A program made the translations under genes and the position numbers. This document shows positions 52,527 through 62,344 of a stretch of DNA of 64,000 nucleotides, piece by piece. The DNA comes from Leptotrichia sp. oral taxon 218 (GTDB lineage: Bacteria; Fusobacteriota; Fusobacteriia; Fusobacteriales; Leptotrichiaceae), in assembly GCF_018128225.1 (NCBI RefSeq), contig NZ_CP072377.1, forward strand, positions 186,001 to 250,000, given 5' to 3'. Every line of letters starts with the position of its first letter. Position 1 is the first letter of the stretch. The notes beneath the pieces were generated by a model, which ran no database searches, had not been told where the DNA came from, and was given only the letters and a program-made list of their open reading frames with translations.

Positions 52527-54716
52527 ATGGGATTAGAATTAACACCGAATTTGAACAAAACAATTGAAAAAATAATAAATGTGGAAAAAAATGATACAAA
52601 TAATGAAAATGCGAACATGTCTTCAATGACACCTGCGGGACAAATGATGAAATTTGCAAGTGAGGTTTCAAAAGTTTATGCACTTGAAAATTTAATATCT
52701 GAAAAATTTAGAAAAGCTCATGAAGATGGAATTATTCACATTCACGATTTGGATTTTTATCCAAGTAAAACGACAACTTGTCTTCAGTATGACCTAGAAA
52801 ATATGTTTGAAAAAGGATTTGTCACAAAGCATGGTTATATTCGTGAAGCACAAAGTATTTTGACTTACGCTACTCTTGCGACTATTATTTTTCAGACAAA
52901 TCAAAATGAACAGCACGGTGGTCAAGCAATTCCAGCATTTGATTTTTACATGGCAAAAGGGGTGCTAAAGTCATTTAGACAGTATTTAAAAAACAGAATT
53001 TTAAATTTTGTGGAAATTAAAAATGATGTTGAAATTACTGAAGAATATGAAAAAGATGCAAAAGAATTTTTGAAAAAAATAATTAATTCGATAAAAACGA
53101 CAGAAAAAGAAAATGAAGAAATATCTAAATATTTTAATATTTCTAAAAATGATTTGATAAAATTGTTAAAAAGCAGTTATAAAGATACAAAAAAAGAAAC
53201 TTATCAAGCGATGGAAGGTTTTTTGCATAATTTAAATACAATGCATTCTCGTGGTGGAAATCAAGTTGTTTTTTCTTCGATAAATTATGGAACAGATACT
53301 TCATGCGAAGGTAGAATGGTTATAAAAGAACTTTTAAGAGCAACTTCAAAAGGTCTTGGAAAAGGAGAAACTCCGATTTTTCCAATTCAGATTTTTAAAG
53401 TAAAAGAAGGTTTGAATTTTTCTGAAAATGATTATAAATTGGCACAAAATGATTTTGAAAATATTTTAGAGAGTATAAAAAAAGAAGAAAATATTTATGA
53501 AGAAAAATCAAAAGAAAAAAATATAAAATTTGAAACTCCAAACTTTGATTTGTTATTACTTGCTTGTGAAACTACTAGTCGTAGATTGTTCCCTAATTTT
53601 GTATTTCTTGATGCAGAGTTTAATAAACATGAAAAATGGGATATGAATGATCCTAAAAAATATAAATATGAAATTGCAACAATGGGATGTAGAACAAGAG
53701 TTTTCGAAAATGTGAATGGCGAAAAAACAAGTCTTGGACGAGGAAACTTATCATTTACAAGTATTAATTTTCCTAGACTTGCAATCGAAACTCGAAAAGA
53801 TGTGGAAGAAAAAATTTTGGCAATAGAAAAAGAAAATAAATTTTCTAGTGAAGAAGAAAAAATAAATAAAAAGAATGAAATGTTAGTAAAAGAATTTCAG
53901 GAAAAAGTTTTGGATGCAGCTAAACTTGCTGGGGAACAATTGCTAGAAAGATTTGAATTTCAAAAAACCGCTCTTGCAAAACAATTCCCATTTATGAAAG
54001 GTAATAATTTGTGGAAAGGTTTGGGAGATAAAAAAGAAAACGATGAAGTGGGAGAGGCGATAAATAGCGGAACACTTGCGATAGGTTTTGTAGGTGGAGC
54101 CAATGCGATGTATGCTTTGTTTGATGCAGAACATGGAACAAATGAATTAGCATATAAGACACTTTATGATACGATTGAAAAGATGGAAAAAGTGGCGGAT
54201 GAGTTTAAAAATAAATATCACTTGAATTATTCAGTATTGGCGTCTCCTGCAGAAAGTCTTGCGGGAAGATTTTTAAGAATGGACAGAGAAAAATTTGGAG
54301 TGATAAAAAATGTTACAGATAGAGATTATTATGTAAATTCGTTTCACATTGATGTCAAAAAAGAAATAAGCATTTTTGATAAAATAAGAAAAGAAGCACC
54401 TTTTCATAAACTTACAAAAGGTGGACATATAACTTATGTGGAATTAGATGGAGAAGCTAGAAAAAATATAAGTGTAATTTTAAAAATAGTAAAAGTTATG
54501 AAAGATAGCGGAATAGGTTATGGTTCAATAAATCATCCAGTCGACAGATGTAAAGATTGTGGAACTGAGGCAATAATTTATGACAGTTGTCCTGTTTGCG
54601 GAAGTCACAATATCTCAAGAATCAGAAGAATAACTGGTTATCTGACAGGGGATCTTGAAAGTTGGAACAGTGCGAAAAAAGCTGAAGAAATGGACAGAGT
54701 AAAACACGGAATTTAA
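52527..54716 (+). CDS. nrdD: Anaerobic ribonucleoside-triphosphate reductase (class III)
   Basis: This 729-residue glycyl-radical enzyme makes dNTPs without oxygen. The substrate-binding and catalytic core reads HEDGIIHIHDLDFYPSKTTT onward. A zinc site is formed by CKDCG and CPVC near residues 675-693, and the glycyl radical lies in RRITGYLTGDLESWN near the end. No N-terminal ATP-cone precedes the core, so dATP inhibition through a cone is not expected in this enzyme. The ATG at 52527 follows AAGGAGAG; upstream in-frame ATG at 52467 lies in the NrdR box. nrdG follows by one base. Confidence 0.95.
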   Translation: MGLELTPNLNKTIEKIINVEKNDTNNENANMSSMTPAGQMMKFASEVSKVYALENLISEKFRKAHEDGIIHIHDLDFYPSKTTTCLQYDLENMFEKGFVTKHGYIREAQSILTYATLATIIFQTNQNEQHGGQAIPAFDFYMAKGVLKSFRQYLKNRILNFVEIKNDVEITEEYEKDAKEFLKKIINSIKTTEKENEEISKYFNISKNDLIKLLKSSYKDTKKETYQAMEGFLHNLNTMHSRGGNQVVFSSINYGTDTSCEGRMVIKELLRATSKGLGKGETPIFPIQIFKVKEGLNFSENDYKLAQNDFENILESIKKEENIYEEKSKEKNIKFETPNFDLLLLACETTSRRLFPNFVFLDAEFNKHEKWDMNDPKKYKYEIATMGCRTRVFENVNGEKTSLGRGNLSFTSINFPRLAIETRKDVEEKILAIEKENKFSSEEEKINKKNEMLVKEFQEKVLDAAKLAGEQLLERFEFQKTALAKQFPFMKGNNLWKGLGDKKENDEVGEAINSGTLAIGFVGGANAMYALFDAEHGTNELAYKTLYDTIEKMEKVADEFKNKYHLNYSVLASPAESLAGRFLRMDREKFGVIKNVTDRDYYVNSFHIDVKKEISIFDKIRKEAPFHKLTKGGHITYVELDGEARKNISVILKIVKVMKDSGIGYGSINHPVDRCKDCGTEAIIYDSCPVCGSHNISRIRRITGYLTGDLESWNSAKKAEEMDRVKHGI

Positions 54717-54717
54717 T

Positions 54718-55221
54718 ATGAAAAACGAGGATTTAAAAAAAGATTTTTCGTTAAAACTTTTAAGAACTTTTAAAGAAACTATTGTCGATGGAGTTGGACT
54801 TCGCTATTCAATATATTTTTCAGGTTGTTCTCATGCTTGTCCTGGTTGCCATAACGAGTATTCTTGGAATCCTAATAATGGAACTGAATTGACTTATGAA
54901 ATTTTGAATGAAATTGCTAATGAAATTAATCAAAATGAATTACTTGATGGAATTACGATTAGTGGTGGGGATCCGCTTTTTAATCCGAAAGATATGCTAA
55001 AAGTCTTAAAATTTTTGAAAAAGAAAACGAAAAAAAATATTTGGATGTATACAGGTTATACATTGGAAGAAATAAAAAAAGATGATTTGAGAAAAAAGTG
55101 CTTGAAATATGTCGATGTTTTGGTTGACGGAAGATTTATTAAAGAATTGTATGATCCAAATATAAAATTTAGAGGAAGTAGCAATCAGAGAATTATAAAA
55201 AGAGAAGATTTTGGAATATAA
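54718..55221 (+). CDS. nrdG: Anaerobic ribonucleotide reductase activating protein
   Basis: This 167-residue radical-SAM enzyme installs the glycyl radical on NrdD. The iron-sulfur motif is CSHACPGCHN (C-x3-C-x2-C) near residue 33, followed by GITISGGDPLF, the SAM-binding glycine-rich segment. It starts one base after the nrdD stop, so the two are translationally coupled. Size is normal for NrdG. A terminator follows. Confidence 0.94.
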   Translation: MKNEDLKKDFSLKLLRTFKETIVDGVGLRYSIYFSGCSHACPGCHNEYSWNPNNGTELTYEILNEIANEINQNELLDGITISGGDPLFNPKDMLKVLKFLKKKTKKNIWMYTGYTLEEIKKDDLRKKCLKYVDVLVDGRFIKELYDPNIKFRGSSNQRIIKREDFGI

Positions 55222-55226
55222 AAAAA

Positions 55227-55261
55227 TAGAGTTGTCAAAATGTGGCAGCTCTAATTTTTAT
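55227..55261 (+). terminator. Rho-independent terminator after nrdG
   Basis: TAGAGTTGTC (55227-55236) pairs with GGCAGCTCTA (55244-55253) around AAAATGT and is followed by ATTTTTA. Both nrdG and the convergent lipoprotein gene could use it. Confidence 0.85.
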
Positions 55262-55263
55262 AA

Positions 55264-55854
55264 TTAATTATTTTCTGAATTTTCATTGTTATTTTCATCT
55301 TTTGGAAGAATTGTATTCAAATTTGAAAAAGTTGTATTTAGTTTTCCTAATAGTACTTCTAAATTTTCTCCTGTTACAGCTACTTTTTCTTCATCTGAAG
55401 ATTTTTTTACCATAAATTTTGTAGTATTTTTTGATTTTGGCAAGTCTTTAGATTCTAATGTTTCTTTTAATATTTCTTCAGTAGACTTTTTAGTAGCATT
55501 TTTTGAAAAAGTGTTGCTTGAGACATTTTTAAAAAATTGTAAAAATAATTTTTTGGTGTCGATATTTTCAACTTCAACAGTTACAATACTTGTATCGTCA
55601 CTTTGTTTTTCTGAGTTAGTAATTTTGTAATTAATATTTTTTAGTAAAGTTTTGTACAATTGTTCCTGACTTTGACTAATATAACTTTGTTCAAAGTTTT
55701 TAACAAAATTTGCATCAGTAGTGTATTTTCCAGCTTCGGTTGTTTTTCCAGCTTTTAAGTTGTCAATAAATTTTGCAACTGTTTTTTCTGAACTATTACC
55801 GCCACAGCTTGTCAAAAAAATAAGAAATAACATTCCTAATAGTATTTTTTTCAT
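55264..55854 (-). CDS. Lipoprotein of the DUF4878/DUF5105-like type
   Basis: This 196-residue protein has a lipoprotein signal (LLGMLFLIFLTSCGGNSS, lipobox LTSC) and a domain that starts AKFIDNLKAGKTTEAGKYTT, resembling the DUF4878/NTF2-like fold of small surface lipoproteins. A central EVEN-type strand and Lys/Glu-rich middle follow. The function is unknown. It is convergent with nrdG and has its own leader. Confidence 0.7.
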   Translation of the reverse strand: MKKILLGMLFLIFLTSCGGNSSEKTVAKFIDNLKAGKTTEAGKYTTDANFVKNFEQSYISQSQEQLYKTLLKNINYKITNSEKQSDDTSIVTVEVENIDTKKLFLQFFKNVSSNTFSKNATKKSTEEILKETLESKDLPKSKNTTKFMVKKSSDEEKVAVTGENLEVLLGKLNTTFSNLNTILPKDENNNENSENN

Positions 55855-56009
55855 ATTTGGCTCCTATCTATAAATTTTATTATAATTATTATATAATTAA
55901 TTTTACATTATTTAAGCTAATAAGTCAATAGTTTTAAAAACCAAAATAAAACTTAATAAAATTTTAAAAATTGACAACAGTTATAATAATTGTGTATAAT
56001 AAAAGTACT

Positions 56010-56351
56010 ATGAATAAACTAGAAAAATTGGAAGATTTTTTGAGACACTCGATACTTTTTTTGTATTATGGTGAACTTTTTTCTAAAAAGCAAAGAGAGT
56101 ATTTAGAGCTGTATTTTGAGGAAAATAGTTCTTTTTCGGAAATTGCAAAAAGATATGAAATTACGCGACAAGCTGTCTATGACAATATAAAGCGTGGAAT
56201 AAAGCAACTTGATGAATACGAAGAAAAATTAAAAATATTTGAAAAAGAAAAGGAACTAAAAAATAAACTTTTGTTTTTGAAAAGTAATTTTACTTTGGAA
56301 AATTTGGAAAAAATAATTGAAGAATTTGATTATGATGAAAATTTAGAATAA
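56010..56351 (+). CDS. ylxM: YlxM/p13-like DNA-binding protein
   Basis: This 113-residue protein belongs to the YlxM family, sigma-70 region 4-like helix-turn-helix proteins encoded beside ffh, where they modulate SRP assembly. The core reads LLYGELFSKKQREYLELYF-type sequence (here LFLYYGELFSKKQREYLELY) and SFSEIAKRYEITRQAVYDNI. The ATG at 56010 gives the normal family start (MNKLEKLEDFLRH). A TATAAT lies at about 55997. It is followed by ffh after 19 bases. Confidence 0.85.
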   Translation: MNKLEKLEDFLRHSILFLYYGELFSKKQREYLELYFEENSSFSEIAKRYEITRQAVYDNIKRGIKQLDEYEEKLKIFEKEKELKNKLLFLKSNFTLENLEKIIEEFDYDENLE

Positions 56352-56370
56352 AAATTAGGAGAGTTTAAAG

Positions 56371-57702
56371 ATGTTTAATAATTTAGGAGATAGATTTAAA
56401 GATATATTTAAAAAAGTCAGAGGACAAGGAAAATTAACAGAAAGTAATATGAAAGATGCTCTTCGGGAAGTTAGGCTGGCTTTGTTGGAAGCAGATGTCA
56501 ATTATGGCGTTGCCAAAAATTTTGTTTCAAGAATCCGTGAAAAAGCACTTGGAGAAGAAGTTATTTCAGGAGTAAATCCGACACAGCAATTTGTAAAAAT
56601 AGTAAATGATGAACTTGTAAAAGTGCTTGGTGGAACAAATGTTGCACTTAAAAAGGCTGAAAAAGGGATGACAATTATTATGTTGTGTGGACTTCAAGGT
56701 GCTGGAAAAACGACATTTTCAGGAAAAATTTCAAAATTTTTGAAATCAAAGGGAGAAAAACCTTTTCTAATTGGAGCTGATGTATATAGACCAGCGGCTA
56801 AAAAACAATTAAAAGTGTTGGCACAGCAAGTAAAAGTTGGGTCTTTTACGATAGATGAGAGCACAGATGCGTTGAAGATCGTTCAAGAGGGAATAAAAGC
56901 AGCTAAAGATGAAAATGCCACTTATGTGATAATTGATACAGCTGGTAGACTTCACATTGACGAAGAGTTGATGAAAGAGCTTCACGAAATAAAAAATAGT
57001 GTGAAACCTAATGAAATACTTCTTGTAGTTGACGGAATGACTGGACAAGATGCGGTAAATGTTGCAAAATCTTTTAATGAAGAACTTGATATAACTGGAG
57101 TAGTACTTACTAAATTGGACGGAGATACTCGTGGTGGTGCAGCTTTGTCAGTTAAAGAAGTTGCTGGAAAACCTATAAAATTCATAAGTGAAGGAGAAAA
57201 ACTTGACGATGTTTCGGCGTTTCACCCTGATAGACTTGCGTCTCGTATTTTGGGAATGGGAGATGTCGTGTCGCTGGTTGAAAAGGCGCAGGAAGCGATT
57301 GATGAAAAAGAAGCTAAAAAAATGGAAGAAAAATTTAGAAAAAATCAGTTTGATTTTGAAGATTTTTTGAAACAATTTAAAATGATTAGAAAGATGGGAT
57401 CAATTGCAGGAATTATGAAAATGATACCTGGAGTTGATACAAGCATGATTGATATGGGTATGGCTGAAAAAGAGATGAAAAAAGTGGAAGCTATTATTTA
57501 TTCGATGACGGTTGAAGAAAGAAGAAATCCAAAACTTTTAAAAGTTGGAACGAGAAAAGGGAGAATTGCTAGAGGTAGTGGAGTTCAAGTAAACGATGTA
57601 AACAAATTAATAAAACAGTTTGAACAGATGAAACAGATGATGAAAATGTTTAACAGTGGAGCGATTCCAGGACTTGGAATGATGAAAGGCAGAAAAAAAT
57701 AA
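56371..57702 (+). CDS. ffh: Signal recognition particle GTPase Ffh
   Basis: This 443-residue SRP54 homologue binds signal sequences and targets ribosomes to the membrane. It has the N domain (DRFKDIFKKVRGQGKLTESN), G domain with GLQGAGKTTFSGKI (G1), DTAGRLHIDEEL (G3), TKLDGDTRGG (G4), and a Met-rich M domain (MKQMMKMFNSGAIPGLGMMK). Length is normal. The start follows TTAGGAGAG. It forms a pair with ylxM. Confidence 0.96.
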   Translation: MFNNLGDRFKDIFKKVRGQGKLTESNMKDALREVRLALLEADVNYGVAKNFVSRIREKALGEEVISGVNPTQQFVKIVNDELVKVLGGTNVALKKAEKGMTIIMLCGLQGAGKTTFSGKISKFLKSKGEKPFLIGADVYRPAAKKQLKVLAQQVKVGSFTIDESTDALKIVQEGIKAAKDENATYVIIDTAGRLHIDEELMKELHEIKNSVKPNEILLVVDGMTGQDAVNVAKSFNEELDITGVVLTKLDGDTRGGAALSVKEVAGKPIKFISEGEKLDDVSAFHPDRLASRILGMGDVVSLVEKAQEAIDEKEAKKMEEKFRKNQFDFEDFLKQFKMIRKMGSIAGIMKMIPGVDTSMIDMGMAEKEMKKVEAIIYSMTVEERRNPKLLKVGTRKGRIARGSGVQVNDVNKLIKQFEQMKQMMKMFNSGAIPGLGMMKGRKK

Positions 57703-57735
57703 ATTTTTTGAAAACTTTAAATTTAAAGAAAAGAG

Positions 57736-59427
57736 ATGAAAAAAATGGCAAAAGATATTTTACATGAATTACAGAATGTGTATTCGTTAAAATCAAGGAG
57801 AAGTAAAATTATTTTAATAATACTTTGTTTTTTTACAGGAATTTTTTCGGGGTTAGTTGTTTCATCATATACATTGTTATTAAATAAAATTTCTTTTTTT
57901 CGGAACGGATATTTGACAAATTTAACAGTAACAAAAATTATTATTGGACTTATAGTTTTTATTTTAGTTGGAATAATAATTCAGTTTATGTTTTCAAAAT
58001 ATCCACTAATAGGTGGAAGTGGAATTCCGCAAGTAACAGCATTTCTGAATAAAAAAATAAAATTTAATTGGTTGCCAGAATTATTTTCAAAATTTTTGGG
58101 CGGAGTTTTGGCGGTTGGAGCTGGGATGGCACTTGGTCGGGAAGGACCATCTGTACATCTGGGGGCACTTATTGGTTCTGGAATTAAAAAGATTACAAAA
58201 AGAACTGAAACTGAAGAAAAATATCTTGTAACTTGTGGTGCCAGTGCGGGAATCGCTTCGACATTTAATGCGCCTCTTGCGGGAGTAATTTTTTCATTAG
58301 AAGAACTTCATAAGTTTTTTTCGCCGCTTTTATTGATTTGTGTATTAGTTGCCAGCGGGACTTCAAATTATGTTTCAAGAATGATTCTAGGACCTGAGTC
58401 TTCGTTTCAATACAATTTTATGCTTCCAAAACATACTCCAATTTATATTATTGGAATTGTAACGCTTGTATTTTGTTTAATAATTACAATTTTGGGAAGA
58501 GGGTTTTCATATTTTCTTTTGTTGTTTCAAAAAAAATTTAAAGACATAAAAATGAATAAATATTTAAAAATTTCGTTATTTATGGTGGTTGTCTATTTAG
58601 TGGCAATCTTTTTTAAAGAAATAACAGGTGGAGGGCACGATTTAATTGAAAAAATGTTCTCGGAAAAAGTAGGTCTTAAAATTTTATTTGCAATTTTAAT
58701 AATGAAATTTTTTTACACAATGTTTTGTTATTCATCAGGATTTCCTGGCGGAATTTTTTTGCCAATGCTAGTAATAGGAGCTTTGTCTGGAAAAGTTTAT
58801 GGCGAAGTATTAAATCACTATTTTGAAATTCCAAATGAAATAATTGTACATTTTATGATACTTGGAATGGCGGCTTATTTTACAGCAGTTGTGAGAGCGC
58901 CAATTACGGGAATTACATTAATTTTGGAAATGACAGGAAATTTTTCTTATCTGTATATGCTTATAATTGTTTGTACAATAGTCTATATTTTTACTGAATT
59001 ATTTAAAATGGAGCCAATTTACGAAAGACTTTATTTAAATATGTTTGAAAAAGAGATTTCTCAGGCAGAAAAAGAAGAAGAAAAAATTAAAAAAGAGAAA
59101 AGAAAAAAAGAAAAAAGACTTGAAATGCTGGAAAATTGGTGGAAAGAAAGAGAAAAACACGGAAAAAATAAAAAAAAGAATGAGGATAAAATTGTCACTT
59201 TATTAATTCCAGTTGGAGTAAATTCGGAATTTGACGGGAAATTAGTCAAAGAATTGAAATTGCCAGAAAATATTTTAATTATAAGTGTTAGATCAGAAGG
59301 AGAAGACCACATTGCAAAAGGTAACACAAAAATTCAAAGTGGAAATCAGCTCGTTATGATTACGGATTACAAGACGGCTGTTAAATATGCGAGTGAATTA
59401 AAAGAGCGAGGACTAAAAATTATTTAA
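57736..59427 (+). CDS. clcA: ClC-family chloride channel/transporter with C-terminal RCK-C (TrkA-C) domain
   Basis: This 563-residue protein has ten or more membrane helices (about 25-430) with ClC filter motifs GGSGIPQ near residue 94, GREGPSVHLGALIG near 135 and GFPGGIFLPMLVIG near 335. The external gating Glu (GREGP) is present; the inner proton Glu position would need alignment. After a Lys/Glu linker (440-490), residues about 495-563 form a TrkA-C/RCK-C domain (ISVRSEGEDHIAKGNTKIQS). Such fusions occur in Firmicutes and Fusobacteria. The start follows AAAGAAAAGAG. Confidence 0.9.
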   Translation: MKKMAKDILHELQNVYSLKSRRSKIILIILCFFTGIFSGLVVSSYTLLLNKISFFRNGYLTNLTVTKIIIGLIVFILVGIIIQFMFSKYPLIGGSGIPQVTAFLNKKIKFNWLPELFSKFLGGVLAVGAGMALGREGPSVHLGALIGSGIKKITKRTETEEKYLVTCGASAGIASTFNAPLAGVIFSLEELHKFFSPLLLICVLVASGTSNYVSRMILGPESSFQYNFMLPKHTPIYIIGIVTLVFCLIITILGRGFSYFLLLFQKKFKDIKMNKYLKISLFMVVVYLVAIFFKEITGGGHDLIEKMFSEKVGLKILFAILIMKFFYTMFCYSSGFPGGIFLPMLVIGALSGKVYGEVLNHYFEIPNEIIVHFMILGMAAYFTAVVRAPITGITLILEMTGNFSYLYMLIIVCTIVYIFTELFKMEPIYERLYLNMFEKEISQAEKEEEKIKKEKRKKEKRLEMLENWWKEREKHGKNKKKNEDKIVTLLIPVGVNSEFDGKLVKELKLPENILIISVRSEGEDHIAKGNTKIQSGNQLVMITDYKTAVKYASELKERGLKII

Positions 59428-59444
59428 AAAATAAATTTTAAAGT

Positions 59445-59500
59445 AAGAGGACTTTTTAGAAAATAAATTTTTCAATTTTAGTCCTTTTATTTTATTTTAT
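59445..59500 (+). terminator. Terminator after the ClC gene
   Basis: AAGAGGACT (59445-59453) pairs with AGTCCTTTT (59480-59488) around an A/T-rich loop, followed by T-rich sequence. The gap 59501-59642 is A/T-rich and shows no gene. Confidence 0.7.
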
Positions 59501-59642
59501 TTATTTTATTTTTTACAAATTATTTAAAAAAAATTTAAAAATTAAAGAAAAATATTGAAAAAATTTAGTAAAAATATTATTTTTATAAAAAATTAAAAAT
59601 AAAAAAAAAATAAAAAAAAACAAAAAATAGAAAGAGATAAAA

Positions 59643-61160
59643 ATGAAAAAACATAAAAATATAATGATATTTGGAACAGGTTCAAATGTTGGAAAAAGTA
59701 TAATTGCTGCAGGACTTTGTAGAATTTTTTATCAAGATGGATATAGAGTTGTGCCATTTAAGTCACAAAATATGGCGCTAAATTCATTTATAACAAAATC
59801 TGGAAAAGAAATGGGAAGAGCGCAAGTTGTACAAGCTGAAGCCGCTAAAATTGAACCAGAAGTTTTTATGAATCCCATTTTACTAAAACCGACAACAGAT
59901 AGAAAATCACAAATTATTGTAAATGGAAAAGTTTATAAAAATATGGATGCGAGAGAATATTTTGCTTTTAAACATAATTTGAGAAAAGAGATTATGAAAG
60001 CGTATAATTATATTCAAGAAAATTATGATATTTGCGTATTAGAAGGTGCGGGAAGTCCTGCAGAAATTAATTTAAAAAAAGATGATATTGTAAATACTGG
60101 AATGGCTGAGATGGCGGATGCGCCTGTAATTTTGGTAGCAGATATTGATAGAGGTGGAGTTTTTGCCGCAATTTATGGGACGATAATGCTTTTGGAAGAA
60201 AGTGAGAGAGACAGAATAAAAGGAGTTGTTATTAATAAATTTCGTGGGGATAAGTCGCTTCTTTCAAATGGGATTGAGATGATAGAAAAATTAACAAATG
60301 TGCCTGTTTTGGGAGTGGTTCCATATGTGAAATTGGGGATTGAAGAAGAAGATAGTCTTGGGATTGACAAATATAATGAGAAAAAAGATGCGAAAATAAA
60401 AATTTCTGTGATAAAATTAAAGCATATTTCAAATTTTACCGACATTGATGCGCTTAGCCACTATAGCGATGTTTCTCTAAAATATGTGAAAAGTGTAAAC
60501 GAACTTGGAAAAGAAGATGTTATTATTATTCCTGGCTCAAAAAATACAATTGAAGATATGAAAGATTTGGTTGAAAAAGATATGGCTCGAAAAATAATAA
60601 GACTTGCAAAATCAGGAACTGTCATTTTTGGAATTTGTGGAGGATTTCAAATTTTAGGACAAAAAATTACTGATTTGAATAATTTGGAAAGTAATTTAAA
60701 GGAGATTTCAGGACTAGGTCTACTTCCGATAGAAACAGCTATAGAAACGGAAAAAATAACTACGCAATATGAAAATACATTAAAAAACGTAAGTGGAATT
60801 TTGAGCGGAATGGAAAATGTTAAAATAAATGGTTATGAAATTCATCAAGGTTATAGTTATTTGGAAAATGGCGATAATAGTAAAAATTTGAAAGAAATTC
60901 AAAAAAATTGTATTTTTGGAGAGAAAAAGTTAAAGGGAATGGTGCGAGAAAATGTGATTGGAACTTATGTTCACGGAATATTTGATAATTTTGAATTTAC
61001 AAATAATTTCTTAAATAAAATTAGAGAAAATAAAGGATTGGAATATATAGATGAAAAATTTAGCTATTCTGAATATAAAGATAGAGAATACAATAAATTG
61101 GCGAAGGTTTTACGAGAAAATATAGATATTAAAAAAATTTATGAGATAATAAAAAAATAA
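59643..61160 (+). CDS. cobQ: Cobyric acid synthase
   Basis: This 505-residue amidotransferase adds amide groups to adenosylcobyrinic diamide in cobalamin synthesis. The N-terminal ATP-binding domain reads GTGSNVGKSIIAAGLCRIF (residues 11-29) with PFKSQNMALNSFI. The C-terminal type 1 glutaminase domain has the nucleophile Cys in FGICGGFQILG (about 331) and His in EIHQGYS (about 400) and VHGIFDNF. All key residues are present. The downstream riboswitch and Cbi transporter link it to B12 metabolism. Confidence 0.94.
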   Translation: MKKHKNIMIFGTGSNVGKSIIAAGLCRIFYQDGYRVVPFKSQNMALNSFITKSGKEMGRAQVVQAEAAKIEPEVFMNPILLKPTTDRKSQIIVNGKVYKNMDAREYFAFKHNLRKEIMKAYNYIQENYDICVLEGAGSPAEINLKKDDIVNTGMAEMADAPVILVADIDRGGVFAAIYGTIMLLEESERDRIKGVVINKFRGDKSLLSNGIEMIEKLTNVPVLGVVPYVKLGIEEEDSLGIDKYNEKKDAKIKISVIKLKHISNFTDIDALSHYSDVSLKYVKSVNELGKEDVIIIPGSKNTIEDMKDLVEKDMARKIIRLAKSGTVIFGICGGFQILGQKITDLNNLESNLKEISGLGLLPIETAIETEKITTQYENTLKNVSGILSGMENVKINGYEIHQGYSYLENGDNSKNLKEIQKNCIFGEKKLKGMVRENVIGTYVHGIFDNFEFTNNFLNKIRENKGLEYIDEKFSYSEYKDREYNKLAKVLRENIDIKKIYEIIKK

Positions 61161-61193
61161 AAATTTTTGTTTTTTTTTATGGTTGATTTTCAA

Positions 61194-61221
61194 TTGACAA
61201 AATTATAATACATGTTATAAT
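61194..61221 (+). promoter_or_regulatory. Promoter of the riboswitch-cbi operon
   Basis: TTGACA (61194-61199) and TATAAT (61216-61221) are separated by 16 bases, directly upstream of the cobalamin riboswitch. Confidence 0.75.
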
Positions 61222-61228
61222 AAAAAAA

Positions 61229-61445
61229 GATACAGGTGTTTTTAAACTTAATAAGGAAATCGGTTAAAATCCGATACAGCCACCACTACTGTGAAATGGA
61301 CGAAAGTGTATAGCCACTGAAAACGAAAAATTTATTTTAAAAAATTTTTTAATTTGTTGAAAAAATATAAAAAGTTTTAAAATAAAAAAATTTTTTGGGA
61401 AGGATACGAGTAGGAAGAAGTTAGTCAGGAGACTTGCCTGTAATC
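61229..61445 (+). promoter_or_regulatory. Cobalamin riboswitch
   Basis: Conserved elements appear in order: GGTTAAAATCCGATACAGCC with ACCACTACTGTGA, GCCACTG at 61313-61319, GGGAAGGATACGAGTAGGAA, and the terminal CAGGAGACTTGCCTG at 61426-61440. Cobalamin binding should lower expression of the downstream cbiMNQO genes. Two hairpins follow inside the leader (see the terminator at 61538), giving a transcription-termination mechanism as the likely output. Confidence 0.93.
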
Positions 61446-61483
61446 TTTGCAATATAAAATTTTCTGGGAAGGGAGAAAATAAT

Positions 61484-61567
61484 ATGCGTAAAAAAGTAAA
61501 CTGTGGTTTTATCACAGGATTTTTAAGTGTGTTAATTTCAGCTTTTTCAGCTGATTTTTTATTTTAG
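61484..61567 (+). CDS. Possible 27-residue leader peptide
   Basis: A short frame (MRKKVNCGFITGFLSVLISA, then FSADFLF) follows GGGAAGGGAG at good spacing. It is hydrophobic, and it spans both leader hairpins. It may be a chance frame over the terminator or a translated leader. I cannot decide between these. Confidence 0.3.
   Translation: MRKKVNCGFITGFLSVLISAFSADFLF
61538..61565 (+). terminator. Riboswitch expression-platform terminator
   Basis: TCAGCT (61538-61543) pairs with AGCTGA (61549-61554), loop TTTTC, followed by TTTTTTATTTT. An upstream hairpin CTGTG...CACAG with GATTTTT (about 61501-61524) may be a second stop or the competing structure. Placement between the riboswitch and cbiM fits transcription attenuation. 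Confidence 0.8.
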
Positions 61568-61601
61568 AAAAATTAAAAAAATTTGAGAGGAAGTGGAAAA
61601 A

Positions 61602-62303
61602 ATGAAAAAGTTGAAATTATTGATTTTAATGGCTTTTTTAGTAATTGGTGTAAATAGTTTTTCTATGCACATCATGGAAGGATTTTTGCCTGTAAAGTGG
61701 GCGGCATTTTGGTTTGTCTTATGTTTGCCGTTTTGGTTCTTGGGAATAAAAAAATTGAAAAAATTGTCTGGTGAAGATATGGAGAAAAAAATGATTTTAG
61801 CACTTGCGGGAGCATTTATCTTTGTTCTTTCGGCGCTAAAAATACCGTCTGTTACAGGAAGTTCATCGCATCCGACAGGAGTTGGATTGGCTTCTATATT
61901 ATACGGTCCTTTTGTAACTTCAATATTGGGAACAATAGTTCTTATATTTCAAGCGGGACTTTTAGCACATGGGGGATTTACAACGCTTGGAGCAAATAGT
62001 TTTTCAATGGCAATAACAGGGCCTTTGGTATCATTTGGAATTTATAAATTACTTTGCAAAAAAAATAAAGCATTGGCAGTCTTTTTGGCAGCAGCTCTTG
62101 GAGATTTGTCAACATATGTAGTGACTTCGCTTCAACTGGCACTGGCAAATCCTTCGACAACTGGAGGAGTGCTGGAATCATTTTTAAAGTTTGCAGCAAT
62201 ATTTGCAGTAACACAGGTTCCTTTAGCGATTATTGAAGGATTACTTACAAATATTATCGTGAATATATTGGACAAATATAACGATAAAAAAGAAAAAGAA
62301 TAA
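61602..62303 (+). CDS. cbiM: Cobalt ECF transporter substrate-binding membrane protein CbiM
   Basis: This 233-residue protein is the cobalt-specific S component. It has a signal-like first helix ([18 protein letters not shown]) before [17 protein letters not shown]; in CbiM the mature N-terminal M-H and following His bind the metal, so cleavage after FS would create it. Other conserved blocks are [36 protein letters not shown] and [20 protein letters not shown]. The ATG at 61602 follows GAGAGGAAG; the GTG at 61593 overlaps it. Confidence 0.93.
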   Translation: MKKLKLLILMAFLVIGVNSFSMHIMEGFLPVKWAAFWFVLCLPFWFLGIKKLKKLSGEDMEKKMILALAGAFIFVLSALKIPSVTGSSSHPTGVGLASILYGPFVTSILGTIVLIFQAGLLAHGGFTTLGANSFSMAITGPLVSFGIYKLLCKKNKALAVFLAAALGDLSTYVVTSLQLALANPSTTGGVLESFLKFAAIFAVTQVPLAIIEGLLTNIIVNILDKYNDKKEKE

Positions 62304-62344
62304 TAAGAACGAGAATAAGAATAAAAAAAAGAGGTGCAATTATA

